This document shows, in pieces, positions 10,430 through 18,756 of a stretch of 26,852 bases of DNA (positions are counted from its first letter, which is position 1; each line of letters begins with the position of its first letter). The stretch covers positions 1 to 26,852 of the forward strand of contig RDEW01000155.1 of assembly GCA_011109175.1 (NCBI GenBank). The letters run 5' to 3'. Position numbers and translations under genes: made by a program. The stretch is from Dicyema japonicum (taxonomy: Eukaryota; Dicyemida; Rhombozoa; Dicyemidae). The notes beneath the pieces were generated by a model. It was not told the origin of the DNA. It ran no database searches and saw nothing but the letters and a program-made list of their open reading frames with translations.

Positions 10430-11148
10430 ATGGAAGATTATTTTGTTGCAATGGCTTCTTACAAGGGTTTTGTGAAAGATTGCGTTGAATATCAAACTTT
10501 AAAGATGCTTTGCATGATAAATTTCCCGAAAATCTTCCGAGGCACCGAAAATATAGGCTTGTAGAGAAGATAGAGAATTTTTTATTATCAATGACAGGTA
10601 TTGTAAATTTGCAATAATTTTAGACTGTATCTTAAATCAACTGATCCCAAGTTAATCATATCCCTGGATAATGAAACCGAAATGGAGCATGTTGCGAAAT
10701 CGTAGCACGAGTTTTCACACGGAGGAGTCAATAAAATTGAGTATGAATGTCGACAAAGATACTTCACTGTAGAGAATGAGATTATCAGAAAAGTCATTCG
10801 AAATTGTGAAGTCTGTAAATTTTCGCGTCCTTTAAAAGTTCGTGATTTTTTATAATTGGAGATATAAATCACCATGTGTTTGCTTCTTCTCCAAATGAAC
10901 GTTTTCAGGTAGATCTAATAGACCTGAAAAAATTTTCAACATTAAATGAAAATTTCAAATGGATTTTAACGGTCATTGACATATATAGTAGGCTGGTTTT
11001 TTTTTTAATTTATAGATTCGCTTTTGTACGACCACTCTTTAATAAGTCTGGTAAAGAAGTATGTGAAAACTTAAGATCTTTGTTCCGCCTGAATGGGCCA
11101 TGTAAATTTCTTCAGTCGGACAATGGATCTGAATTTAAAAATCAATAA
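10430..11148 (+). pseudogene. Broken integrase of Ginger-like element (HHCC zinc site plus DDE core)
   Basis: An initial frame (10430-10564) starts MEDYFVAMASYKGFVKDCVE and stops. Further on, a frame spanning about 10660-10850 has the integrase zinc-binding pattern H-x4-H ... C-x2-C in HEFSHGGVNKIEYECRQRYF and NCEVCKFSRP, with an internal stop just before the first His. The frame 10876-11148 is the integrase core: ERFQVDLIDLKKF holds the first catalytic Asp, WILTVIDIYSRL the following strand, and FLQSDNGSEFKNQ the second catalytic Asp. It stops at NQ, so the catalytic Glu segment is gone. Similarity to KRBA2/SCAND3-type integrases is recognised from memory of the motifs. At least three disruptions make it inactive. 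Confidence 0.8.
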
Positions 11149-11367
11149 ATAAGTATTATCCAGTTGCAGAAATAATTAATATTTTATCGAATAATCGCCT
11201 GGAGGTAGTTTTAAATAGTTTAATTTGATATAAAAAATTCGAAAGGAGAAATATCGACTGTATTAATGAGTATACTAAAAAAAGTTACTTAAATTTAATT
11301 TTTTGTGGTTAATAAATCATTTATAAAATTAATTGAAGTTAATTGAAGTTAATCTTGGTTCAAGGTT

Positions 11368-11410
11368 AATGTAACAGGCTGCCCATAGGTAACGCTTGGC
11401 CCATGTGACA
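11368..11410 (-). repeat. Right terminal inverted repeat of Ginger-like element
   Basis: Reverse complement of 9985-10027. Just inside it lies a short direct repeat (aattgaagtt twice, 11331-11350). Confidence 0.85.
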
Positions 11411-11648
11411 TAATAAACAAAAAGTTCGTCTTTCATCACTAGGAGATGCGATGAAAACATATTTTAAATATTGAATATTATATCGACGAATTTTTTTATT
11501 TAGGGTCTCTTGCTCCATTGTTGATGATACAAATACACTGCAATTCAGGCTAGTGTCAATTTAAAATTACAGGTTCACCATACTGAAATTCTATTATATT
11601 AATTAGTTGTATGAAATGATTTTTACGAATAATTTATTATCGCTTCCT
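11411..11648. other. Unassigned spacer
   Basis: No coding or repeat signal is recognised. Confidence 0.5.
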
Positions 11649-11680
11649 TGGGGGCGATCTCGCCACTTTGGGAAACCCTG
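11649..11680 (+). repeat. Possible hAT terminal sequence
   Basis: The plus strand ends in CCACTTTGGGAAACCCTG. Its reverse complement, CAGGGTTTCCCAAAGTGG, has the CAGNG start and TTCCCAAA core typical of hAT termini. The matching left end and an 8-bp duplication of atttaaac (11681-11688) were not found nearby, so it could be a solo end or a coincidence. Confidence 0.35.
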
Positions 11681-12239
11681 ATTTAAACACTTGTTACAAT
11701 AGCCTGTTCTTTCGCGCCTTGAAAATGTTTAATATATATTTTGGTAACGTAATATGCATTTTCTCTACTATTTCATTTGCTTCTTTTGCTGCATCTGTTA
11801 GAGCTTTACCCGAACTTTCAACAACCCTCACACATCAGTTTCATAGACCTTTGTTTCTTCGGGATTGCTTATTAGGTCTAAAATAATTCTCCAGCTTCTA
11901 TTTTGTCTGACTAAGTTCTCCTTTCATATCAGAATTACTCGATCTATTAATACTGAGAAAAGCCAAGCAAAACCCGCCGTCTTCTACTAAATGAAAATTG
12001 ACAAAGAGCCCAAAAGTTTCCCCCACACTCAAAGACGAAACATACCCAAGGCCTATATCCCAACAATCTTATGAAATTTTATTTGAATATCAGCCATAAA
12101 ACCCATAAAAAACCAAGACTATCGCACGTTTGATTCACTCTCCCTATTACAAAATCTTCAGGACGTCTATACGCCATAATCTCAAGTCATGGTTGACAAA
12201 TCTAACACCAACTGCAAAGAACTTGTGATATTAATAACA
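11681..12239. other. Unassigned; possibly decayed retroelement sequence
   Basis: A 72-residue plus-strand frame at 11668-11886 is not recognised. The stretch from about 11950 precedes an RT fragment in the same orientation and may be part of the same decayed LINE, but no motif could be read. Confidence 0.3.
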
Positions 12240-12400
12240 ATAAGTCAAAATCGCGATACATTTAACACGGAGTTCCACAAGATTTCCATTATCTTTAACA
12301 CTGATCAACCTCTTCCTTAGCGACCTTGATACTCTTGATGCTCCAATTGCAACTTTTTGTATTACAATATATGCTCTCCTTTTCTCTTAATTACAGGGGT
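12240..12400 (+). pseudogene. LINE reverse transcriptase scrap (motif B region)
   Basis: One plus-strand frame reads FPLSLTLINLFLSDLDTLDA and then PIATFCITIYALLFS before a stop at about 12390. It resembles the Jockey-type block SPLSPxLFNLFLSDLP...YADDL, with the YADD core decayed to YALL. The preceding bases spell VPQ-D in another frame, fitting the PQGSP part. It is short and degenerate, so family assignment is tentative. Confidence 0.45.
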
Positions 12401-12630
12401 TAATTAAAATTAATTCATCTTATACATGCTGCATCTGATTTATTATCCTTAAAGTTCTTACAATTTATTAGTAACTCAGGATTTTAATTATCCCAACCAC
12501 AGAATAACTAACCACTTGACGAACATCAATCATAGATTCAGTTCCCACGATCGCACAGAAAGACAAATCCATCCATAACCATGTATGGTAACTCGTTCAA
12601 ACATTAGGAAGAACAAATGATCCTTTTTGA

Positions 12631-13014
12631 TACTGTCTTGCCGCTAGTGATCACAAGACACCAGCAAGTCTTATTGGAATCAACGAGACAGCTGCTCGAC
12701 GCTACCAACTAATAAATGACATTGTGTATAAAGTTTTGGATCATGCTGCCTCCAATCAGGTTTATGTTGTTTATCAACGTAAGTTCTTATTTGTACATTC
12801 ACGGAAAGAGACAGCAAAGACAAAACGTTCCTTAAAGGCAATAAGTTTGGGTAATGATACATTGGGAGTGTTTATCAAAGAAAGCAATAAATCTATTGAT
12901 ATATTAATAACTGAAGCGGAACATGATAGGAATTTGGATTTGAAAGATTTGTTGCTTTTTGGTTTTGCTATTCATTACACTGGGAGTAAAAGTTATATAA
13001 ATTATCAATTTTAG
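12631..13014 (+). CDS. Unidentified open frame, possibly a terminal exon
   Basis: The plus strand is open for 127 residues from 12631 to a stop at 13012-13014. The first ATG in frame is at 12724 (MYKVLDHAASNQVYVVYQRK). Before it, a pyrimidine-containing ccgctag at 12641-12647 could be a splice acceptor, giving an exon starting DHKTPASLIGINETAARRYQ. The protein is mixed alpha/beta in appearance with a basic middle (HSRKETAKTKRSLK), a charged SIDILITEAEHDRNLDLKDL segment and a C-terminus ending YINYQF. No domain or transposon motif is recognised. It could be the last exon of a host gene whose upstream exons lie outside or were lost. Confidence 0.4.
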   Translation, partial: YCLAASDHKTPASLIGINETAARRYQLINDIVYKVLDHAASNQVYVVYQRKFLFVHSRKETAKTKRSLKAISLGNDTLGVFIKESNKSIDILITEAEHDRNLDLKDLLLFGFAIHYTGSKSYINYQF

Positions 13015-13089
13015 ACTGGTCACTAGTTAAGGATTTATTTAGTCACATACTTATTCAAGTTCTTTATATTATTACAGCACTTATCGCCT

Positions 13090-13494
13090 TGCCATAATAG
13101 TTATAGCAAAGCATGTGCAATACAAGAAACAATGTTATTAGTTAGCCTCTTCCATCCTCCACGGTTACACGCAGTCGATCTCAGCATGTCCAGATCGTCT
13201 CCCGTCTTTAGGCATTTCTTCATCCTTTGGAGGTCTTTGTGCAGCATGATAGGTAGGGTCATCCTTAATCTGCCACGGAAGCATTTGCCCTCGAACATGA
13301 AATGGTCCTCCATCGCCACATTAGCCGGGGTAGCAAGATCCATGCGTAGTACGTGACCAAACAGTCTCCAGTGATTTCCAGGCTTAGAGGCCTACTCTTA
13401 CATTTTTTGTAAATACCGGTATTCGAGATTCTGGCTGGCCACTGCATCCCAAATAATACTCTAAGCTGTTTTCTGTGGAACCCATCGAGAGCCA
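13090..13494 (-). pseudogene. LINE C-terminal fragment (family A, copy 3), cut by the assembly gap
   Basis: Entering from the gap on the minus strand: LDGFHRKQLRVLFGMQWPAR, ISNTGIYKKCKSRPLSLEIT (frame ending 13265), then in the overlapping frame DLATPANVAMEDHFMFEGKC, FRGRLRMTLPIM and TGDDLDMLRSTACNRGGWKR. The order matches 8808-9800, with a frameshift near 13360 in the WRLFGH block. The 3' flank (caaagcatgtgcaatac, about 13108-13124) matches that of the copy at 7120, so those two are closest relatives. How far it extends into the gap is unknown. Confidence 0.8.
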
Positions 13495-14182
13495 NNNNNN
13501 NNNNNNNNNNNNNNNNNNNNNNNNNNNNNNNNNNNNNNNNNNNNNNNNNNNNNNNNNNNNNNNNNNNNNNNNNNNNNNNNNNNNNNNNNNNNNNNNNNNN
13601 NNNNNNNNNNNNNNNNNNNNNNNNNNNNNNNNNNNNNNNNNNNNNNNNNNNNNNNNNNNNNNNNNNNNNNNNNNNNNNNNNNNNNNNNNNNNNNNNNNNN
13701 NNNNNNNNNNNNNNNNNNNNNNNNNNNNNNNNNNNNNNNNNNNNNNNNNNNNNNNNNNNNNNNNNNNNNNNNNNNNNNNNNNNNNNNNNNNNNNNNNNNN
13801 NNNNNNNNNNNNNNNNNNNNNNNNNNNNNNNNNNNNNNNNNNNNNNNNNNNNNNNNNNNNNNNNNNNNNNNNNNNNNNNNNNNNNNNNNNNNNNNNNNNN
13901 NNNNNNNNNNNNNNNNNNNNNNNNNNNNNNNNNNNNNNNNNNNNNNNNNNNNNNNNNNNNNNNNNNNNNNNNNNNNNNNNNNNNNNNNNNNNNNNNNNNN
14001 NNNNNNNNNNNNNNNNNNNNNNNNNNNNNNNNNNNNNNNNNNNNNNNNNNNNNNNNNNNNNNNNNNNNNNNNNNNNNNNNNNNNNNNNNNNNNNNNNNNN
14101 NNNNNNNNNNNNNNNNNNNNNNNNNNNNNNNNNNNNNNNNNNNNNNNNNNNNNNNNNNNNNNNNNNNNNNNNNNNNNNNNNN
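13495..14182. other. Assembly gap (N run)
   Basis: 688 undetermined bases. The apparent open frame across it is an artefact of translating N. Confidence 0.99.
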
Positions 14183-14523
14183 CTTTTGTAGACGGTCGAT
14201 AATTACTTATTCCCTAAAATCAGCAAATAACCTTGACGAAATAAGGAAGTGTATAAAAAATTACACTTCTCCTTACAAAAGTTATCTACCATCAAAATAG
14301 CTACCAACAGTATCACCGGTCTCCCGAAGGCTAGCTAACCTCCAAATGAGCCCTTATATATATAGTTCAAAATCCTTATCAGATACCTCGAAAACTCCCA
14401 AAACGTGTACTGACAATGAGAGGATTAATATAGAACACCAATCTCAGTCAAATTACGCCTCTCACTTGTTTATGCTGATGACATTGTCTTTTTTATTTTA
14501 GCAATAAAGCATTCTAAGAAATG
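14183..14523 (+). pseudogene. Possible reverse transcriptase scrap
   Basis: A plus-strand frame ending near 14523 contains RLSLVYADDIVFFI, a good match to RT motif C with the usual hydrophobic flanks. Upstream the sequence is open in a different frame (RRLANLQMSPYIYSSKS and on) without recognised RT motifs. It may be the end of an element lying in the gap. A single short motif makes this uncertain. Confidence 0.35.
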
Positions 14524-14532
14524 AGGATTGTA

Positions 14533-14611
14533 GTAACCTGTAAACTAACAACAATGTATAAAAAACCATAGTGACCTATAAACTAACAAAAATTAATAAC
14601 AAAAAGCCATG
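14533..14611. repeat. Imperfect tandem duplication of about 40 bp
   Basis: The unit GT[a/g]ACCT[g/a]TAAACTAACAA followed by an A-rich part and CCAT occurs at 14533-14570 and 14571-14611. It ends six bases from the stop codon of the elongase gene, so it would lie in that gene's 3' UTR. Confidence 0.7.
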
Positions 14612-14616
14612 AAATA

Positions 14617-15423
14617 TTAATTAGTCTTTTTCATATTAATAGACTTGGTAAGGTAGGCACGACGGTAGAAATCCATAAATAGAATAAAATAGGACAAGTA
14701 AATCAAGCTAGGCAATAAATTGTGGAAAGAATTATTACAAGGAATAATCTTATATTGTACACAGGCATAATAAACTAGAGAGATTATCAATCCAATGATC
14801 ATTTGAAGAGTCTGAATGATTGTAATAGACTGACTAATAAAGACAGGAACAGTAATCCTCAGTGATTTAATAGCATAATAACTGTACATGACGGCATGGA
14901 CTGAGAAATTCATAAAGCAAAACCATCTCCCCATGGAAATGCAGTAGTAAAAACTATGCCAGGATAGAATCAATACTGAGGCATGGTGATACCAATGCAA
15001 AAATTCAAGTCTCTGTTTCCTAGCTACCACAAAGAATGTATCACCAAATTCAAATATTTTAGAATAAACAAACAAACAAGTCCAGAATCCTGTGGTGTAC
15101 TGGGAATTGGAGGAATAAGTGATGGTCCCAATAAAACCGGTCTTCTTGTAAATGAATGCAAACTCAGAGAATGTACGAAGAGTACCAATTATACTGAAAA
15201 CAGCCAATATTAGATTCCAAATGAAAAGTAATGACCGCAGATTAGCACGTGGTCTGCTATTCATGTAACGTCTCCCAGCAAATACAGCGATTACATATAA
15301 GACACATAAATAATATGGAATGCAGTAATTATTCTCAATAAATGTACCCAAATTGGTAGATTTTTCAATATTTAATAAATATGAGTGATCTCTGTAAATT
15401 AGATCATCCTGTAACAAACACAT
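14617..15423 (-). CDS. Very-long-chain fatty acid elongase, ELOVL6-like
   Basis: ELO-family 3-ketoacyl-CoA synthases of the ER membrane condense malonyl-CoA with an acyl-CoA, the first step of each two-carbon elongation. The 268-residue frame is complete and has the family signature in order: KIFEFGDT at 122-129 (KxxExxDT), the catalytic histidine box HWYHH at 143-147, HAVMYSYYA at 176-184 (HxxMYxYY) and TIIQTLQ at 201-207 (TxxQxxQ). About seven hydrophobic segments fit the known multi-span fold (near 35-50, 65-82, 112-120, 148-162, 168-183, 194-220 and 233-252). The C-terminus is KKTN, a canonical KKxx ER-retrieval signal. The spacing and FLHWYHH box fit the ELOVL6/ELOVL3 group (saturated and monounsaturated C12-C16 substrates), which is inference. 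It is intronless. A minus-strand AATAAA lies near 14500. A Jockey-like LINE starts about 70 bp from the start codon in the opposite direction. Confidence 0.95.
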   Translation of the reverse strand: MCLLQDDLIYRDHSYLLNIEKSTNLGTFIENNYCIPYYLCVLYVIAVFAGRRYMNSRPRANLRSLLFIWNLILAVFSIIGTLRTFSEFAFIYKKTGFIGTITYSSNSQYTTGFWTCLFVYSKIFEFGDTFFVVARKQRLEFLHWYHHASVLILSWHSFYYCISMGRWFCFMNFSVHAVMYSYYAIKSLRITVPVFISQSITIIQTLQMIIGLIISLVYYACVQYKIIPCNNSFHNLLPSLIYLSYFILFMDFYRRAYLTKSINMKKTN

Positions 15424-15529
15424 GCTTATTAATATTTAAATAATTATATTATTTTACTATATCATTTTTAATCATATTAATTGTTTAAACGAAATGAACA
15501 TTTACCAAGGACTATTCTTGCTTTCTGGA

Positions 15530-15553
15530 GATATTGAAAAAAACCCTGGATCA
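15530..15553 (+). other. 2A-like (StopGo) motif with Ser in place of the final Pro
   Basis: Residues 13-20 of the LINE ORF read DIEKNPGS. The known 2A consensus is D(V/I)ExNPG followed by P, and the ribosome skips the Gly-Pro bond. Here the last residue is Ser (codon tca), so skipping would not be expected. N-terminal 2A-like sequences are known in APE-type LINEs of invertebrates. Confidence 0.75.
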
Positions 15554-16227
15554 AAACCCCTTGTTATTATGCAACTCAATGCTAACGGAATAAAAACAAA
15601 GATTCTGGAGTTACGATGTTTATCAACGAAGCACAGGATTGACATCTGCCTTATCCAGGAGTCAAAACTTTCTACAAAGAGTACAACCCCACTTTTTCCT
15701 GGATACATCTTTATCAGAAAAGACCGCATCGGACATGGTGGCGGCTTACCATTATTAAAAACGGTTTATCTTTCCACGATGTGAGCTCGCAAGTGGATGA
15801 TTTAATTCTACACGACAAGACCGCGGAACAAATTTCTATTGATCCTATTAATGGGTCATAACATCTTATTCTAATCAACATTTACATTCCACCGCCGGGA
15901 TCCTGTCCTAATAACTATGTTCAGAAATGTGTTACTATGCGGGGATTTCAACGCCAAACATCCGCAATGGCTTAGTACCCAGTCGGCAGACAAGAGGGGG
16001 AGTCTAATTATCGACTCTCTCGAAAAAATGGTGATTTTGAATAACCCGAATATCTTCACAAGGACACCTATCCGAAGAAATGACAACCCAACCTCCCCCG
16101 ACATATTTATTGCTTCCTCTAGGATTGCCCCGAGGATTTCATGTCTCCTACGATTTTCATAGTGATCATAATCCGATTATATTAAAACTGAGCCGATTCA
16201 ATAACTCACGTAGAATTAAAGCTCAAG

Positions 16228-16235
16228 GTCTACAA
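16228..16235 (+). repeat. Target-site duplication, left copy (GTCTACAA)
   Basis: Identical to 17183-17190. Eight bases is the length made by hAT transposases. Confidence 0.92.
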
Positions 16236-16398
16236 CAGAGCTTTTCAAAAAATAATTCTCGCGGCACACTAATCGTAAAAAAAATAATCCACGGCACACA
16301 TTAAAAAATAAAAAAATTTTTAAGATGTGTAAAACTAAGTACAAAATTGGTAATTTAATTCCCAAATTTTTATTAATGAAAAAATGAATTCTTAATTA

Positions 16399-17000
16399 TT
16401 ATTGTTTTTGCATATCATCAATATCAGGTCGAATGGTTAACAAAGGCACTCGCATTTCAGCACAAATCCGACGAGAAACAGTGTTATCTGACAAATGTAT
16501 CTTCATTATTTTTTGTTCATATTTATGACCAAACACAGTCCGAGCAATAATACGACAAGCAGGGATTATCAAGTTTTCGCCAATATTGTGAGGTTTTAGT
16601 TGTTTTGCTATCACTTCTGAGATCAGGTATGAACATTTCAATGATTCTTTTGTGTTTAAAAAAGTTTCACTGAACATCATTTGACTAGATCTACGATTCA
16701 TAATAAAAACCAAATAATACTTAAGTTGTTTTTTCAAATGGATAAAATAATCCACAGATTTTCGGAATTGTCCGGATGCTTGGAAGTAAAATGTCTCTTT
16801 AGTTTGCAAGGAACCATAGCATCACTTGCCAAAAATCCATGCAAATTAGACATTGAGGTAGTTTATTTTTATCTTTGCATATAAATCCAAATGACAAATA
16901 AGAATCCTTATAAGAACGACGAACTGATTTACCCATAAGCACGTTGATGCGCACGTTATTAAAAATTAATAAATAATGGTTAACCAATGTAAATGTCATT
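16399..17000 (-). pseudogene. Truncated BED-finger hAT transposase with internal deletion
   Basis: The minus strand starts MTFTLVNHYLL and reads RSYKDSYLSFGFICKDKNKL and PQCLICMDFW (first Cys pair of the BED finger). After a frameshift it continues AMVPCKLKRHFTSKHPDN (the His pair) and after another shift RSSQMMFSETFLNTKESLKC, SYLISEVIAKQLKPHNIGEN and LSDNTVSRRI, all N-terminal hAT blocks. It then jumps directly to AEMRVPLLTIRPDIDDMQKQ and stops at 16399. That last piece matches the extreme C-terminus of the same family (LRxALSxIRPxIxxL...KQ). The whole catalytic and dimerisation core is therefore deleted, in addition to two frameshifts. Confidence 0.8.
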
Positions 17001-17138
17001 TAATGTATAATAAAAAAATGATTATTTTAATTTTAGTAATTATTTTAATTCGTTTATCTTTTTAAATTAATTAGGTCAAAAATGTATATAAATTTATTCA
17101 AATTTGTATTTGGCAGGCGGCACACTAGAAATTGTCTT

Positions 17139-17159
17139 GCGGCACACTTAGTGTGCCGC
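17139..17159. repeat. Perfect palindrome of hAT subterminal repeats
   Basis: GCGGCACAC, three bases TTA, then GTGTGCCGC: 9-bp arms with a 3-base loop, at the right end of the hAT element. Confidence 0.95.
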
Positions 17160-17182
17160 GGCACATCGTTTGACAACCTCTG

Positions 17183-17190
17183 GTCTACAA
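17183..17190 (+). repeat. Target-site duplication, right copy (GTCTACAA)
   Basis: Identical to 16228-16235, immediately outside the hAT right end. Confidence 0.92.
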
Positions 17191-17714
17191 GAAAGCTGAC
17201 TGGTCGAATTTCAAGCTCTTCATTGACCATAACCTAATACATTTTGATCCCACCTCATTTTGCTCCATCCACAAAGCAGTGGACTATCTAAACCATGTAT
17301 CCTTCAAGCTGAAAAGTTTTTGTACCACGTGCAGTTTACAAATCCTACAAGCCTACTCTGGACTCGGAGACTCGTCTCCTCGTCAAACAAAGAAACTCCC
17401 TGAAGATGAATCATCTGCAAACCTCTTCTGATTTGAAAATATAAAATGCTTAAATCATTACAAAGCTCATCAGAGAAAAGAAAGATAGGGCGTGGAACGC
17501 CTATGATCATCTATTGGACATATGAAATCCACGAGTCTTTTATGGAAAACTATTCGTCGAATCAAGCTAAACTTATCAGATGAATCATAATCTTTTTCTG
17601 CTCCAAATACTGTGCAAGCTAACAACCTAATGAAATATTACGCATCCATACGTCACAAGGACTTCGCGAAATTCATTCTTGTCACCTTCTGAATTTAATG
17701 CCTAAACCAACTTC

Positions 17715-18756
17715 GTGATCAATTTATTTACGCATGCCGAGGTCACACAGGCTATAAGATCGATGAAGAGATCTTATACGTGTGGTCCTGACGGCATTCC
17801 GGGAATTTTGCTAAAACACCTTGGTAATGTTGCAATCAATTTGATTACGTCAATTTTTAATTTGTCTTCTAACAAGAACGTCATCCCATGCAAATGGAAA
17901 AACTCACTTATAATACCAATCCTTAAACCAGGAAAACCGAAAACCTCACCTTTTTCCTACCGTCCAATTTCATTAAAGTGCGCATTATCGCGCCTAATGG
18001 AGAAACTCGTACTCTGGAAAATTAAACCCTATTTGCCCGACTGCACTTTCAACATGGTTTCAAATGTGAGCGTTCAACTATGACACATTTGACTTCACTG
18101 TCTCAATTTATATCAGAAGGGTTCAACGTACCGAAACGCCATCTACGGACAATAGTGGTTTCCCTGGATATCCAGAAGGCGTTCGATTCTGTATCGAGAA
18201 CATTACTCACGAAGAAGGTTTTTGACACCACCATTCAGACGGATTTGAAAAGATGGATAGCCAATTTTCTCTCCGGAAGAAGAGGACGTGTCTGTATAGG
18301 CCATGCAAGATCGAGGTCCCGTCTCCTACCAAATGGCGTCCTCAAGGATCGCCCCTCTCTCCGGTGTTATTCAACTTATTCCTCAACGATTTGCCCTGCC
18401 CTGGAGGACCAGATTCAATGCTTCTCACTTATGCTGACGACTTAATCATCGCTAGCAGGAACAAATACTTGAGGACAGCAAAATCAGAGCTTTAGTCACA
18501 TATTGACGACCTGGGAGCCTGGTTGAAGTTGAATCGTCTCTCCATATCCAGGGATAAATCAACGTATACAATCTTCACCATGGACAGAAAAGAAAAACAT
18601 GCACTGGATTTGAACATTTTTGAAGACTCCTTATTACTACAGATTCGTTCAACTATCCTGGGAGTGACATTTGACCCTTTGATGACATTTTCTCAACATG
18701 TGAAGAACGTTATGACAAAAGGTCTCAGGAAACTTAATATAATAAACCGCTCTTGA
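17715..18756 (+). pseudogene. Jockey-like reverse transcriptase, frameshifted
   Basis: Frame 17715-18083 has CGPDGIPGILLKHL and PILKPGKPKTSPFSYRPISL (RT motifs 0-2). Frame 18080-18445 has TIVVSLDIQKAFDSVSR (motif A with the first catalytic Asp) and RWIANFLSGRRGRVCIGHAR, then LLPNGVL. Frame 18253-18495 has PQGSPLSPVLFNLFLNDLP (motif B) and LLTYADDLIIAS (motif C, two catalytic Asp). After a stop, frame 18523-18756 continues with WLKLNRLSISRDKSTYTIFT and STILGVTFDPLMTFSQHV (motifs D-E and thumb). Every RT motif is present and in order, but two frameshifts and a stop prevent a product. Target-primed reverse transcription is the role of intact relatives. Confidence 0.9.

Larger units (their letters stand above)
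9985..11410 (+). mobile_element. Ginger-like DNA transposon, internally degraded, with terminal inverted repeats
   Basis: The element is bounded by inverted repeats of about 43 bp: left 9985-10027 starting TGTCACATGGGC, right 11368-11410 ending GCCCATGTGACA. Inside, the plus strand encodes a decayed retroviral-type integrase (HHCC zinc site followed by a DDE core), the hallmark of Ginger DNA transposons, the group related to host genes GIN1, KRBA2 and SCAND3. Termini beginning TGTNA also fit that group. At 1426 bp it is too short for a full element, and the integrase is broken by stops and lacks the catalytic Glu region. No clear 4-5 bp target duplication is visible (left flank ends in N, right flank taat). 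A 116-bp tandem duplication lies just inside the left end. Confidence 0.75.
15494..16235 (+). pseudogene. LINE ORF, N-terminal part: 2A-like motif and APE endonuclease
   Basis: The frame from ATG 15494 begins MNIYQGLFLL, then the 2A-like motif at residues 13-20, and enters the endonuclease with VIMQLNANGI and IDICLIQESK (the catalytic Glu strand), then GYIFIRKDRIGHGGG. Later blocks sit in shifted frames: NVLLCGDFNAKHPQWLS at about 15922-15972 (GDFNA motif), NPTSPDIFIASSRIAP at about 16088-16135, and SDHNPIILKLS at about 16160-16195 (catalytic Asp-His). All expected parts of an apurinic endonuclease domain are present, but spread over three frames with stops, so it is inactive. The domain nicks target DNA during insertion in intact relatives. 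Confidence 0.85.
16236..17182 (-). mobile_element. Non-autonomous hAT element with intact ends, inserted in the LINE
   Basis: The 947-bp element starts CAGAGCTTTTCAAA and ends TTTGACAACCTCTG, imperfect inverted termini of the hAT type (CAGNG...), and is flanked by a perfect 8-bp duplication. Near both ends it carries copies of GCGGCACAC: 16261-16269 and 16291-16299 (one mismatch) on the left; 17117-17125, 17139-17147, 17151-17159 (inverted) and 17158-17166 on the right. Such subterminal repeats are typical transposase binding sites in hAT elements. The interior encodes, on the minus strand, only the first and last parts of a ZBED5-like transposase. It is therefore an internally deleted copy that would need a transposase supplied elsewhere. 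Confidence 0.92.

Noticed and set aside
9981-11414. Target-site duplication of the Ginger-like element
   Set aside because: Left flank tccN and right flank taat do not match; the N and later mutation prevent a call.
11568-11680. Miniature hAT element between caggttcaccatactg and the CCCTG end at 11680
   Set aside because: The supposed left end matches poorly and the flanking 8-mers differ.
13475-14191. 238-codon open frame across the gap
   Set aside because: Almost wholly undetermined bases; not a gene.
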